Part shown: positions 24,599 through 33,176 of the stretch, in pieces | Numbering within the stretch: position 1 is the stretch's first letter | Layout of the letters: each line of letters opens with the position of its first letter | Source of the DNA: Guptibacillus hwajinpoensis | GTDB taxonomy: Bacteria > Bacillota > Bacilli > Bacillales > Guptibacillaceae | Assembly: GCF_005144865.1 (NCBI RefSeq) | Contig: NZ_SWFM01000002.1 | Span: forward strand, 496,001 to 560,000 | Direction: 5' to 3' | Length of the DNA stretch: 64,000 nt | Made by a program: the position numbers and the translations under genes | The notes under the pieces: generated by a model | Told to the model about the DNA's origin: nothing | Databases searched by the model: none | Seen by the model: the letters and a program-made list of their open reading frames with translations, nothing else

Positions 24599-25696
24599 AT
24601 GGAACCTATACAAGTAAGAGCAACGCCAGGCTATTACGAGTGTCGTGTTGGTGTCCTTCAGGAGTTACCACGTCTTCTTCATGAAGGGGGATTTGAGAAA
24701 GTATTTGTGATTTCAGGCGAACGATCCTGGAAAGCTGCTCGGGAGTACTTCCCCGATCTGTCTGCTTATCAGGTAGCTTACTCAACATATAGCGGGGAAT
24801 GTTCGGGAACGGAAATTGTAAGGCAAGCTGAATTAGCGACCATTCACGGTGCAGATTTGATTCTAGGCGTCGGAGGAGGAAAAGTTCTAGATGTCGCGAA
24901 AGCCGTCGGTAACGAAATCAATAAGGATGTTGGTCTCGTTCCAACGCTTGCCTCTACATGTGCAGCGACCACACCTCTTAGTGTGAAATACACAGAGGAG
25001 GGTGAATTTGTTACATATACTATTTTTCCAAGAAGTACATATCTTGTTCTTGTAGAGCCTGAAATTCTTTTGCATTCACCAGTCGCTTATTTGAGGGCTG
25101 GTATTGGTGATACGCTTGCCAAATGGTATGAAGCTAGAGCGTTAATTGAAGGGTTACCCTCAAAGCCTGTTCCCGTTCAATTAGCATATGAGGTAGCAAA
25201 AAGCTGCCGAGATGTGCTAGTTAAGGATGGTGAAAAGGCTGTTCACGATCAACAGAATGTTCAATTGAGCGATGCGTTTATTCGTGTGATTGAAACAAAT
25301 CTTTTATCAGGAGGAATGGTTGGTGGTCTAGGTGATCGATACGGTCGAATTGCTGGCGCACACTCAATTCATAACGGGCTAACTCATGTTCAGGAAGCGC
25401 ACACCTTCCTTCATGGTGAAAAAGTAGCTTATGGTATTCTTGTGCAGCTTGTGCTTGAAGGAGAGTGGGAAGAGGTGAGAGGCTTATTTGATTTCTATAA
25501 AGAAATTGGGTTGCCGCTCTCATTAGAATCTATTGGGGTTGAAGCAACAAATGTAGAGAGAGTAAGTCAGGTGATCGCAGACTACGCGACGAGAGAAGGA
25601 GAGTCGATTCACTTTCCTGCTTCTTCAGCTGTTAGAAAGGAGGAAGTGACTGAAGCGATTCTTGGATTAGAAGCATTGAAAGTTACGTTAAGCTGA
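24599..25696 (+). CDS. Iron-containing alcohol dehydrogenase family protein, HcxA/YbdH-like
   Basis: A 365-residue protein of the glycerol dehydrogenase branch. The NAD-binding GVGGGKVLDVAKAVG lies near residue 97 and PTLASTCAATTPLSVKY near 118. Metal ligands are expected at D173 region (AGIGDTLAKWYEA), H258 region (HSIHNGLTH) and H272 (HGEKVAYG). E. coli HcxA (YbdH) reduces 2-oxo acids such as 2-oxobutanoate and 2-oxoglutarate. Lying 18 bp after metP in an S-box operon, it may act on a keto acid from methionine breakdown (2-oxobutanoate or 2-keto-4-methylthiobutanoate; inference). AAAGGAGGAG precedes the ATG. Confidence 0.75.
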   Translation: MEPIQVRATPGYYECRVGVLQELPRLLHEGGFEKVFVISGERSWKAAREYFPDLSAYQVAYSTYSGECSGTEIVRQAELATIHGADLILGVGGGKVLDVAKAVGNEINKDVGLVPTLASTCAATTPLSVKYTEEGEFVTYTIFPRSTYLVLVEPEILLHSPVAYLRAGIGDTLAKWYEARALIEGLPSKPVPVQLAYEVAKSCRDVLVKDGEKAVHDQQNVQLSDAFIRVIETNLLSGGMVGGLGDRYGRIAGAHSIHNGLTHVQEAHTFLHGEKVAYGILVQLVLEGEWEEVRGLFDFYKEIGLPLSLESIGVEATNVERVSQVIADYATREGESIHFPASSAVRKEEVTEAILGLEALKVTLS

Positions 25697-25729
25697 TCGG
25701 TTAAGATGCTATTATTAGACGTTCCTTCT

Positions 25730-25763
25730 TTCGACAAAAAGCGGGTGGTGACAGGCACCACCC
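25730..25763. repeat. P2 repeat upstream of the tcyP promoter
   Basis: TTCGACAAAAAGCGGGTGG followed by TGACAGGCACCACCC. The -35 box begins 14 bases after its end. Confidence 0.65.
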
Positions 25764-25776
25764 CTCTCTTTCCCGC

Positions 25777-25805
25777 TTGACAGCACAACAATATGGTAGT
25801 ATTTT
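25777..25805 (+). promoter_or_regulatory. Candidate tcyP promoter
   Basis: TTGACA-N17-TATTTT, with a consensus -35 and a four-of-six -10, about 75 bases before tcyP. Confidence 0.5.
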
Positions 25806-25878
25806 ATATTAATGCCGACTAAACTCATACGAATTATATATTTTAGTTTGACATTGAAAAAACTAAGGGGGAAACAGT

Positions 25879-27273
25879 ATGAACACATTTTTAGTGATTG
25901 TGAATATTGCCATATTACTTGTTCTTATTGGTGTTTTAATTAAGATGCAGCAAAAGCATGTATCTTTTAGTAAGCGTGTTTTTGCTGGATTAGGGTTCGG
26001 TGTGGCGCTTGGCGTTTATTTGCAAGTTGTATTCGGAGCCGGTTCAGAGATTGTAAGCCAAACATCCGATTGGTATAGCATTGTCGGAAGCGGGTATGTT
26101 CGATTACTTATGATGATCGTCATTCCACTAGTGATGGTTTCGATCATTCAATCAATTACAAACCTTGAGAAAACGTCAGAGCTTGGCAAGATGTCAGGTT
26201 GGATAATTGGCATCCTTGTTTCCACAGCGATGGTGGCAGCTATCGTTGGTGTCGGAAGCGCGCTCGTTTTCGATTTAAATGCCGAGCAAATTGAAGCAGG
26301 TCAGGCGGAGCAGGATCGTGGAAGTTACCTTGAAGAAACGCTAGGTAGTGTCCAGGATATGAGTACGCCGGATAAGATTCTAGCTTTTATCCCCGCTAAT
26401 CCATTTGAAGATATGACAGGTGCTCGTCCAACATCAACGATCGCGGTTGTGATTTTCTCGGCGATCGTGGGAATTGCTGCCCTTGGCGTGCGAAGAAAAA
26501 ATCCTGAGCAAGCAGCTGTTTTCACAAAAGGTGTGAATGCTGTTTATGCGATCGTAATGCGTATCGTCACACTTGTGCTTCGCCTAACTCCGTTTGGTAT
26601 CATGGGCTTGATGGCAACGACTGTCGCTCAGACCAATGTTGGCGGTATTCTTGAGTTAGGGAAATTTGTTCTAGCTTCTTATTTAGCGCTATTAGTTATG
26701 TTTATCATCCATTTGATTTTGATCGCAACAGGTGGTTTAAACCCGGTCACTTATTTGAAAAAGGTTCTGCCTGTTCTAACATTTGCCTTCACATCGCGTT
26801 CAAGTGCAGGTACGATTCCTTTAAACATCTCTGCACAGAGAAATAGTCTAGGCGTTGATGAAGGAACAGCGAACATGTCAGCCTCCTTTGGAGCAACCAT
26901 CGGTCAAAATGGTTGTGCAGGCATCTATCCCGCGATGCTTGCTGTCATGATTGCACCAACAGTAGGCATAGATCCGCTTAGTCCTGGATTTTTAATTCAG
27001 CTTGTTCTGATCGTTGGAATTAGTTCGTTTGGTGTAGCGGGAGTTGGGGGCGGTGCAACGTTCGCAGCATTAATCGTTCTCTCATCTATGAACTTACCGG
27101 TCTACTTAGCGGGACTTCTCATTTCAGTTGAGCCTCTCATCGATATGGGACGTACGGCGCTCAATGTGAACGGTGCGATGACATCAGGTACGCTAACCTC
27201 TCGAATTCTTGGCAAGTTGAACCACGATAAATTTAACGATTCAAATGCTGTTGAAAGAGATATTGCTGTATAA
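25879..27273 (+). CDS. tcyP: L-cystine sodium/proton symporter
   Basis: A 464-residue multi-span protein of the dicarboxylate/amino acid:cation symporter family, TcyP branch. Family segments are MMIVIPLVMVSIIQSIT, TFAFTSRSSAGTIPLNI (re-entrant loop and substrate site) and NMSASFGATIGQNGCAGIYPA, each here quoted in part. Length and motifs match B. subtilis TcyP. It imports cystine, so it fits beside the methionine operon in sulfur metabolism, but it has its own promoter and terminator. AGGGGGAAAC precedes the ATG. Confidence 0.9.
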   Translation: MNTFLVIVNIAILLVLIGVLIKMQQKHVSFSKRVFAGLGFGVALGVYLQVVFGAGSEIVSQTSDWYSIVGSGYVRLLMMIVIPLVMVSIIQSITNLEKTSELGKMSGWIIGILVSTAMVAAIVGVGSALVFDLNAEQIEAGQAEQDRGSYLEETLGSVQDMSTPDKILAFIPANPFEDMTGARPTSTIAVVIFSAIVGIAALGVRRKNPEQAAVFTKGVNAVYAIVMRIVTLVLRLTPFGIMGLMATTVAQTNVGGILELGKFVLASYLALLVMFIIHLILIATGGLNPVTYLKKVLPVLTFAFTSRSSAGTIPLNISAQRNSLGVDEGTANMSASFGATIGQNGCAGIYPAMLAVMIAPTVGIDPLSPGFLIQLVLIVGISSFGVAGVGGGATFAALIVLSSMNLPVYLAGLLISVEPLIDMGRTALNVNGAMTSGTLTSRILGKLNHDKFNDSNAVERDIAV

Positions 27274-27283
27274 ACAATAGATT

Positions 27284-27314
27284 AAGCCTGCTTCGATTGA
27301 GAAGCAGGCTTTTT
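27284..27314 (+). terminator. tcyP terminator
   Basis: AAGCCTGCTTC-loop-GAAGCAGGCTT followed by TTT. Confidence 0.85.
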
Positions 27315-27349
27315 GATTTATTTACTTTATATTTACCGTTTAGTAGAGA

Positions 27350-27389
27350 AAAAGAAAAACCCCTGGAAATCGTCAGCGATGTCCAGGGG
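27350..27389 (-). terminator. Terminator for the two mini-ORFs
   Basis: On the minus strand, CCCCTGGA...TCCAGGGG with an inner ATCG/CGAT stem, then TTTTTCTTTTTC. Confidence 0.75.
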
Positions 27390-27390
27390 A

Positions 27391-27423
27391 TTAGTCGTAG
27401 TAGTTGTATTTGGCTAGAGTCAT
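27391..27423 (-). CDS. Ten-residue mini-ORF MTLAKYNYYD
   Basis: The ATG follows AGAAGGAGAATAATC, a strong ribosome binding site, and the stop codon abuts an intrinsic terminator. It has no recognised relative. It may be a real microprotein or a leader-type peptide, or a remnant. It is the second of two mini-ORFs in what looks like one short transcript. Confidence 0.45.
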   Translation of the reverse strand: MTLAKYNYYD

Positions 27424-27456
27424 TGATTATTCTCCTTCTATTTCTTAGTGAATTGA

Positions 27457-27504
27457 CTAGCGGCGGTTAATGATTTCTTGTTCCAACACATAAAGGTTCT
27501 CCAT
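27457..27504 (-). CDS. Fifteen-residue mini-ORF MENLYVLEQEIINRR
   Basis: The ATG follows GAAAGGAAAGGGTG, though spacing is loose. The stop lies 33 bases before the second mini-ORF. No recognised family. The 27274-27752 gap otherwise holds two terminators and a P2 repeat. Confidence 0.4.
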   Translation of the reverse strand: MENLYVLEQEIINRR

Positions 27505-27648
27505 GTTCGTTTCACCCTTTCCTTTCTATTGTTACTTTCAGTGTACGCGGAACCTACCCAAAATAAACCAGCCACAGGAATGGTTTTCAACTCAGTCCTA
27601 AGATGGAGCTTCCATGAGACTATTTTCATTTCGGTATCGTTCGACAAA

Positions 27649-27672
27649 AAGCGGGCGGTGACAGGCACCCGC
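27649..27672. repeat. P2 repeat before the lipoprotein gene
   Basis: TTCGACAAAAAGCGGGCGG precedes TGACAGGCACCCGC. The two outer arms (GCGGG and CCCGC) changed together, which keeps the pairing. Confidence 0.6.
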
Positions 27673-27752
27673 GACTCGCCAGCGCAAAGAAGGAAGAGAG
27701 GTTATCACCGTCGAAAAGGAAAGGGACATCGACAGTACTGGGGGAGAAGTGT

Positions 27753-28253
27753 ATGAAATGGGTAAGGCTGCTACTTGTGTTGATACTAGTGGTTGTTGGA
27801 ACTACTTCGTGTGCGTCAGAGCCTACTGTTCAGCATGAAAAGACGGATACGATTCATCTCGTCCCTGAGGGATATGAAGGTCAGTTAATTGTCATTTATA
27901 ACGTTGATGGAGCACCTAAATTAAAAAAGGAGAAAGGGTACACCATCATACCCTACCATGAGGATGGTACGTATTTAACATCTACGGAAGATATGGAATA
28001 TGGGGCAGTGACCGATGAATTTTATTACGTGGATCAAAAAGATAAGCGATCCCAGATTGAACAAAACTGTACGTATCTTTTTCCTAACAGCGGTATTACC
28101 ATTAAGGATCGGCGCCTACTCTATAGTGCTTATTATTTAACTCAGTCGCATTGTAGTGAACAGTTCTATGGAAGAGGTCCTGAGAATGCAGGCAATCGAA
28201 ATGTTTATGCAAACGTAGAAGAGAAGTTGAGAGAAGAAGGAATGCTTGAATAA
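27753..28253 (+). CDS. Small lipoprotein, DUF6843-like
   Basis: A 166-residue protein with an N-terminal hydrophobic stretch and lipobox TSC near residue 20, so probably membrane-anchored outside the cell. HLVPEGYEGQLIVIYNVDGAP resembles (in its first 18 residues) the DUF6843 start, where a conserved 'PEGY.G' precedes a short beta domain. Function unknown. GGGGGAGAAG precedes the ATG. It stands alone between a P2 repeat and a bidirectional terminator. Confidence 0.6.
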   Translation: MKWVRLLLVLILVVVGTTSCASEPTVQHEKTDTIHLVPEGYEGQLIVIYNVDGAPKLKKEKGYTIIPYHEDGTYLTSTEDMEYGAVTDEFYYVDQKDKRSQIEQNCTYLFPNSGITIKDRRLLYSAYYLTQSHCSEQFYGRGPENAGNRNVYANVEEKLREEGMLE

Positions 28254-28273
28254 TAGAATCGTTCCAAACAAAA

Positions 28274-28295
28274 GTTAATCAAACGTTTGTTTAAC
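28274..28295. promoter_or_regulatory. Second copy of the CAAACGTTTG palindrome
   Basis: A 22-bp imperfect palindrome nearly identical to that at 5833-5852, with GTTAA/TTAAC ends. Here it lies just downstream of the lipoprotein gene and beside the terminator, an unusual place for an operator. Confidence 0.4.
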
Positions 28296-28297
28296 AT

Positions 28298-28344
28298 AAA
28301 AAAGGAAGGCGCTGAGCTTGGATGCTCATTCTCCTTCCTTTTTG
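28298..28344. terminator. Bidirectional terminator
   Basis: AAAAAGGAAGG pairs with CCTTCCTTTTT, with an inner TGAGC/GCTCA stem. It serves the lipoprotein gene and the opposing phosphatase gene. Confidence 0.75.
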
Positions 28345-28349
28345 TTCGT

Positions 28350-28907
28350 TCATTCCCAAATGCGATTAACCGCTTTTAATTCCTCGCCCTCAAACGTTAA
28401 CCGGTAAACGTCAGGCATATCAAGCTCTCTCCAGAAAGAAACATCATACTGATTGTTAAAATAGCTCATGGTCAATACCATAAGGTTACCGTGAGTGCCG
28501 ATTGCAACGCTTTTTCCTCTATGTGTATGTAACACTTCTTTAAAAGCCTGAACGCCTCTTAGACGAGCTCTTTCATTCGATTCTCCTCCAGGTAAATGGA
28601 ATGCTTCATCACGCCAAACAGCTTCAATTGCCTCATCAAAATTCTCCACTGGCTCTTGTGCGAGAATTCTCTCTTTAAACTCTTCAATGAGCTGTATTTC
28701 TAGCCTGTTATCCTTGGCAATACCCTCCACAGTTTGAATAGCCCGCATATACGGACTTGAGAGAACTGCATCGATTTTCACGTTTTTCATTACGTTTGTC
28801 AGTCGCTCTTGATCCTCTCGCCCTTTCTGTGAAAGTTCCCTTCCATATTCATCCGGTGTATACGTCGAATGAGCATGGCGGATTAAATAAATGTTGGTTT
28901 CCTTCAT
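28350..28907 (-). CDS. Histidine phosphatase superfamily protein
   Basis: A 185-residue protein. The catalytic RHAHS motif (IYLIRHAHSTYTPDE) lies near residue 10, SSPYMRAIQT near 50, and the second catalytic His is in AIGTHGNLM near 137. The fold covers phosphoglycerate mutases and broad phosphatases; substrate unknown. A P1 repeat and the LuxR-type gene lie immediately upstream on the same strand. Confidence 0.8.
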   Translation of the reverse strand: MKETNIYLIRHAHSTYTPDEYGRELSQKGREDQERLTNVMKNVKIDAVLSSPYMRAIQTVEGIAKDNRLEIQLIEEFKERILAQEPVENFDEAIEAVWRDEAFHLPGGESNERARLRGVQAFKEVLHTHRGKSVAIGTHGNLMVLTMSYFNNQYDVSFWRELDMPDVYRLTFEGEELKAVNRIWE

Positions 28908-28934
28908 TATAATACTTCACCTCATTAATGTAGT

Positions 28935-28960
28935 GGGGGTCAGGTACGCACCTGACCCCC
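28935..28960. repeat. P1 palindrome forming the 3' end of the LuxR-type gene
   Basis: GGGGGTCAGG-TACGCA-CCTGACCCCC. On the minus strand it encodes GGQVRT and the TGA stop. Confidence 0.8.
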
Positions 28961-30871
28961 AATGATCACCCTTGTCAGCTGCGTTCGGTTCTTAACGCCT
29001 GTTTTTTCATAAATTCGGCTCAGGTGCTTTTTGATGGTCACTTCGCTGAGAGAGAGTTCATCTGCGAGTTTTGCGTTTGAATAGCCTTGGATAACGAGTG
29101 TTACAACTTCTTTTTCCCTTGGTGTGAAGCCGTAATGATCTAGTGGCGTTTCTGTTAAATTAACGCCGATCGCTTTAGCGAAGGATTCGAGGTAAAGTGG
29201 CAGGCGCGAATTTCTTAAATCCAGTTCATAAGTTTTTGATGGTCGTGATGGTCCATAGTCAAAATGCTTTGCCTCGGGAACTTCCTTGAAGCGAAATTGC
29301 TCTAATAACTTTTGATAGAATGTGAGTGGTGTTGACGCTATAAGAATTCCTTCAGTTAGAACTAGTGGGAGAAGGTGATAAAGAAGCGCTTTTCGATCCT
29401 CACTTCGTTCGCTATCTGTTACACCAAGATAACGAATAACCCAACCAGATGGTTTGGTTACAGCCATAATCCGTTTTTCTTCAACAGGAGGCAGTCTTTT
29501 GAAATAACTTCGTGTGACAGGACTTCTTTTTAAATTTGGAAGTGTTGTCGATTGGATCGGAATGAGAAAAGCCATTCCAGTAACATTTCCTTCACGGTTA
29601 CGGAGCAATTTAACGTGTTGTATACCAATTGCTTGGATCATTTCTTTCGTCAAAAAGGCGTACTCTTGATTGTCCTTCGTGAGAGAGCGTTCTGCTAAAT
29701 AAGGTTCTATATGTGGCCAATCTTTCTCACTTGCAGAGGACAAACTGTAAGTCGAAAGGGATTCAGGATCAAACGGAGCGGCTTGCATCATCTGTTCACC
29801 AAGCAAATAGAAGAACTCGCTAATTTCTGATGAATCCATTAGTCTGTCATGATCGAAGAATGTACGACAATACATAAGTGCTCGCTTCCAGAGCTGATGA
29901 TAATAAGCTGGTTTTCTACGTTGGAGATCATCTCTCATAGCTCTTTGGAAGAGCGCATTAAGTTTCCAACCGGATTCTGTCTCTTCGAAAAAAGAAAGCG
30001 AAACGAGCGCTTCAAAATCATGACGGGACATAGGATGATCGAGCATCACTTCAATTTTTTCTTGTTGGATGTATCGACCGATTGAGGCAACCTCAATATA
30101 TGGAAGAAGTCGGTCATCATCTAACTCACTGAGCCACTCCTTCACAACAGTACGATAAATAGACTGTTCGTCATTCGAGTTCCACTCGTTTGTTTGTTGA
30201 AGTTTTTGAACACAGAGCGAGAGGGCATAAGGGTTTCCTGTTGAGAACTGCCAGGCTTTTTTGATTAATTCTGGTGCTAGTGTTTGAAAGGCAGAATCAA
30301 ACTGCCCGATACTAAATCCTTTTAACTCAATTGAACGTATAAAAGGGTACCAGATCGACGCTCGCCAGGAATCATTCAACGACTTGCGTCCGCAAAAAAT
30401 GAGGATGGTTGTCGATGGTAACGATGGGAGAAACGACTGTCTGAACCACTCATCAAGTGTTTCAAATCGCTCATAAGAGTCAATGGCAATAACAAACTTT
30501 TTCCCCTGTTTTTCAAGATGTTGAATGTGCATTGTAATGGCTTCAAGTGTTGAAACATATGGATTAGATGCACCCATCTGTTCAAGTAGTGCTTGCAAAA
30601 AAGCAGCGGGTTCCGCTTTTGAATACTGGGCATTTACAAGATAGAAAACCACTTCTTTTCTAGTCGCTTCACGCTGATAATGTATAATTAATTCACTTTT
30701 TCCTGTGCCAGGTTGACCGAATATTGATAAAATACCACTTCCATTACGATCAAGTAATTCGGAGAAAATAGCTAGCTCTTTCTCTCTCGTTAGATTAAAT
30801 GGAAAAGATTTGATGGAGTTGTCGTTTATTGAAGGTTCTGGAAGCATATATCCTATCACTCTCCGATGCAT
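28940..30871 (-). CDS. ATPase-LuxR transcriptional regulator with a GNAT-like middle region
   Basis: A 643-residue protein. An N-terminal STAND-type NTPase has Walker A GQPGTGKS (52-59) and a Walker B-like FVIAIDSY near residue 126. A helical part follows to about 380. Residues about 425-555 (from VKLLRNREGNVTGMAFLIP to FYQKLLEQFRFKEVPEAKHF) look like a GNAT acetyltransferase fold. The C-terminal LuxR HTH (about 578-637) reads FTPREKEVVTLVIQGYSNAK and SEVTIKKHLSRIYEKTGV. The last residues, GGQVRT, come from a P1 repeat. The start could also be the ATG at 30847. It is divergent from a small membrane-protein gene across a palindrome. Target genes unknown. Confidence 0.75.
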   Translation of the reverse strand: MHRRVIGYMLPEPSINDNSIKSFPFNLTREKELAIFSELLDRNGSGILSIFGQPGTGKSELIIHYQREATRKEVVFYLVNAQYSKAEPAAFLQALLEQMGASNPYVSTLEAITMHIQHLEKQGKKFVIAIDSYERFETLDEWFRQSFLPSLPSTTILIFCGRKSLNDSWRASIWYPFIRSIELKGFSIGQFDSAFQTLAPELIKKAWQFSTGNPYALSLCVQKLQQTNEWNSNDEQSIYRTVVKEWLSELDDDRLLPYIEVASIGRYIQQEKIEVMLDHPMSRHDFEALVSLSFFEETESGWKLNALFQRAMRDDLQRRKPAYYHQLWKRALMYCRTFFDHDRLMDSSEISEFFYLLGEQMMQAAPFDPESLSTYSLSSASEKDWPHIEPYLAERSLTKDNQEYAFLTKEMIQAIGIQHVKLLRNREGNVTGMAFLIPIQSTTLPNLKRSPVTRSYFKRLPPVEEKRIMAVTKPSGWVIRYLGVTDSERSEDRKALLYHLLPLVLTEGILIASTPLTFYQKLLEQFRFKEVPEAKHFDYGPSRPSKTYELDLRNSRLPLYLESFAKAIGVNLTETPLDHYGFTPREKEVVTLVIQGYSNAKLADELSLSEVTIKKHLSRIYEKTGVKNRTQLTRVIIGGQVRT

Positions 30872-30894
30872 AATATTACAGATAAACGTATAAG

Positions 30895-30914
30895 TACTAT
30901 ACTTTCGTATACTA
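30895..30914. promoter_or_regulatory. Palindrome in the divergent intergenic region
   Basis: TACTATAC-TTTC-GTATACTA, arms matching at seven of eight positions. It lies between the LuxR-type regulator and the membrane-protein gene, so it is a candidate autoregulatory site. Confidence 0.4.
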
Positions 30915-30986
30915 CCATGGTATTCCTGCTTTTGATAGAATAAATTAATAACTATTCAGAATTAATAGAATAAAGGAGGGAGATTA

Positions 30987-31352
30987 GTGGAAGCAGGGAA
31001 GCAGAGTCAAACGCCTCGTAAAACATCAAGCGGGATGGAAGAAAACATCGCAGGACTGTTGACCTATACTCTTGGATTCATTACTGGTATTCTTTTTCTA
31101 CTTATTGAAAAGGAAAACAAGTTTGTGCGTTTTCATGCTATGCAATCGATTGTCGTGTTCGGCTCGCTATTCGTTGTCAGCCTTGTATTAAGTGTCATTC
31201 CCGTCATTGGAACTATTGCTTCATCTCTCCTCTTACCACCGCTAAGTATGATTGTATGGATCGTACTGATGGTAAAAGCGTATCAGGGTCATCTGTATAA
31301 GCTACCTTTTGTTGGCGAATTTTCTGAAAAGCAGCTTGAGAAAATAAAGTAA
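30987..31352 (+). CDS. DUF4870-like small membrane protein
   Basis: A 121-residue protein with a GTG start after AAGGAGGGAGATTA. Three to four membrane segments. The pattern GLLTYTLGFITGILFLLIEKENKFVRFHAMQS (the conserved part is KFVRFHAMQS) is typical of DUF4870/YtjA-like proteins of unknown function. It ends in a bidirectional terminator shared with galU. Confidence 0.75.
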   Translation: MEAGKQSQTPRKTSSGMEENIAGLLTYTLGFITGILFLLIEKENKFVRFHAMQSIVVFGSLFVVSLVLSVIPVIGTIASSLLLPPLSMIVWIVLMVKAYQGHLYKLPFVGEFSEKQLEKIK

Positions 31353-31356
31353 AAGA

Positions 31357-31394
31357 AAAACCGCATTTCCCCCGATAAGGAGGAATGCGGTTTT
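31357..31394. terminator. Bidirectional terminator
   Basis: AAAACCGCATTTCC pairs with GGAATGCGGTTTT across CCCGATAAGGA. It serves the small membrane-protein gene and galU. Confidence 0.8.
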
Positions 31395-31397
31395 CGC

Positions 31398-32285
31398 TTA
31401 TTGTTTTGTTAACTCATGGTCAACCACTTGCTTTAGGTAGTCCATCACTTCTTTTTGTAGATCTGGACGGTTAAGAGCGAAGTCGACTGTTGCTTTGATG
31501 AAGCCGAATTTATCACCAACATCATAACGCTGGCCTTCAAACTCATGAGCGAAAACAGCTTGTTGTTCATTTAGCACTTTAATCGCGTCAGTAAGTTGAA
31601 TCTCTCCACCAGCCCCTTTAGGGAGATTCTCAAGAATAGAGAAGATTTCTGGCGTTAGAATATAACGTCCTAGAATGGCATAATTAGAAGGTGCTTCTTC
31701 TAGGGAAGGTTTCTCAACAAGTGATTTAATCGGAATAATGCCATTATCGATTTGCTCACCTTTTGGAGAAATAATACCGTATTTTGAAACAGCTTCATCA
31801 GCTACTTGCTGAACACCTACGATTGAAGTGCGATAGCGATTATAGCTATCCATTAGTTGGCCGATACAAGGCTGTTCGGATTTGACGATATCATCTCCAA
31901 GAAGAACAGCGAAAGGCTCATTCCCAATAAAACGGCTTGCACAATTAATGGCATGTCCAAGTCCTTTCGGCTCTTTCTGGCGAATGTAGTGGATGTTCGC
32001 AAGGTTAGAGATTTGCTGGACTTCTTTTAACATTTCATTCTTTTGCTTCTTAATTAGCGTTTCTTCAAGCTCGTATGATTTGTCAAAATGATCCTCAATG
32101 GCACGCTTACCACGTCCACTTACAATAATAATGTCTTCTATTCCAGCTGCAACAGCTTCTTCTACAATATATTGAATCGTTGGCTTGTCCACGATTGGTA
32201 GCATTTCTTTAGGTTGTGCTTTAGTTGCTGGTAAGAACCTTGTTCCCAGACCAGCAGCCGGTATGATCGCCTTCCTAACTCTCAT
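31398..32285 (-). CDS. galU: UTP-glucose-1-phosphate uridylyltransferase
   Basis: A 295-residue protein, the usual length. The N-terminal nucleotide-binding motif [20 protein letters not shown], the GLGHAI motif near residue 109, LLGDDI near 129 and VEKP near 192 are present. It makes UDP-glucose from glucose 1-phosphate and UTP, used for teichoic acid glucosylation, glycolipids and the Leloir pathway. It lies opposite the surface-polymer cluster and close to two galE genes. B. subtilis calls this gene gtaB. Confidence 0.93.
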   Translation of the reverse strand: MRVRKAIIPAAGLGTRFLPATKAQPKEMLPIVDKPTIQYIVEEAVAAGIEDIIIVSGRGKRAIEDHFDKSYELEETLIKKQKNEMLKEVQQISNLANIHYIRQKEPKGLGHAINCASRFIGNEPFAVLLGDDIVKSEQPCIGQLMDSYNRYRTSIVGVQQVADEAVSKYGIISPKGEQIDNGIIPIKSLVEKPSLEEAPSNYAILGRYILTPEIFSILENLPKGAGGEIQLTDAIKVLNEQQAVFAHEFEGQRYDVGDKFGFIKATVDFALNRPDLQKEVMDYLKQVVDHELTKQ

Positions 32286-33176
32286 GTTGAATCCTCCCAG
32301 TAACTAAATAATTTTCACCGTATTAAGTGCTTACTAATATTAACATATTTCAAGACTTCTTTCCTGCTTTTTCATATTAGGTACAAGAAGCATAGGGCCT
32401 ATTCGCTTATGAAATAAAGGTCTATCTTTTGCTGAAACTGCACCCAATAAGAAATTTTTCGACAGGGAGTGCCGGTTTCCTTCTATATCTTACAATGTTA
32501 TTATTAAAGATAATTAAATTCGGTATAACAAACTTTACAATAGTAATGCATGACCTTTTTAGAAAGGCTGTCTTAATAAATATTGTTGCCTTAAGAGTAG
32601 TCGTTGATTTCCGCTCCAATCAACTTTGATGTGTGGATTTCTTTATTCAAAACCTATTTCAAAGACAACAATTTTTAAGAAAAGAGCCTTTAGATAAAAT
32701 AGTAGTAAGGATTTAGGTGCATGGAAGCGGACGTGAATTCATGTGATTACTTTTCTGATTATTCTAACAAAAAAGGCAAGCGGCTGACGTTGTGTGTTTT
32801 TTAGTTATTCAAATAGGGTAAAGGTAATGTTAGAAGTAACTCGTTTAACACTAGTGTGCTCTTAAAGGAAGCATTTCGATCAGATTCACTTTATGGCCAC
32901 AAAAAGAGATTGAATACGAAGAGTGTCGTAGTTCTATAATTAGCTAAGTTGTCAAATAATTCGTCTTATCTTTAAATCGGTAGGTGAACCGTAACAGGGA
33001 ATTGATGATAAAAGGATTGTTCACAATTTTGACAGGTAAAATCTCTCTTTTCCCTAAATTTTACAATGATTAATGAGTGGATTTCCTGTATACTTAAATA
33101 TTAGATTGAAAAGGTTTATCTAAAAATAGTCTCATAGATAGTGAGATAAGGCGAAGTTGTGAAGGGATGAAAAGAA
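32286..33176. other. 890-base gap without a supported gene
   Basis: Holds the galU upstream region, one short MITE-like copy (32563-32691) and AT-rich sequence before the first glycosyltransferase. TATACT at 33089 is a possible -10 for that gene, but no good -35 accompanies it. Open frames here are short and lack ribosome binding sites. Confidence 0.6.
32563..32691. repeat. MITE-like element, copy D (core deleted)
   Basis: Has both ends (AAAGGCTGTCTT...TATTGTTGCC and GACAACAATT...AAAGAGCCTTT) and the outer GATTTCCGCTCCAATCA block, but the GC-rich core is missing, leaving about 129 bases. Confidence 0.7.

Noticed and set aside
33025..33094. Promoter TTGACA at 33025 paired with a -10 for the first glycosyltransferase gene
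   Set aside because: No acceptable -10 lies 16 to 18 bases downstream; TATACT at 33089 is too far away.
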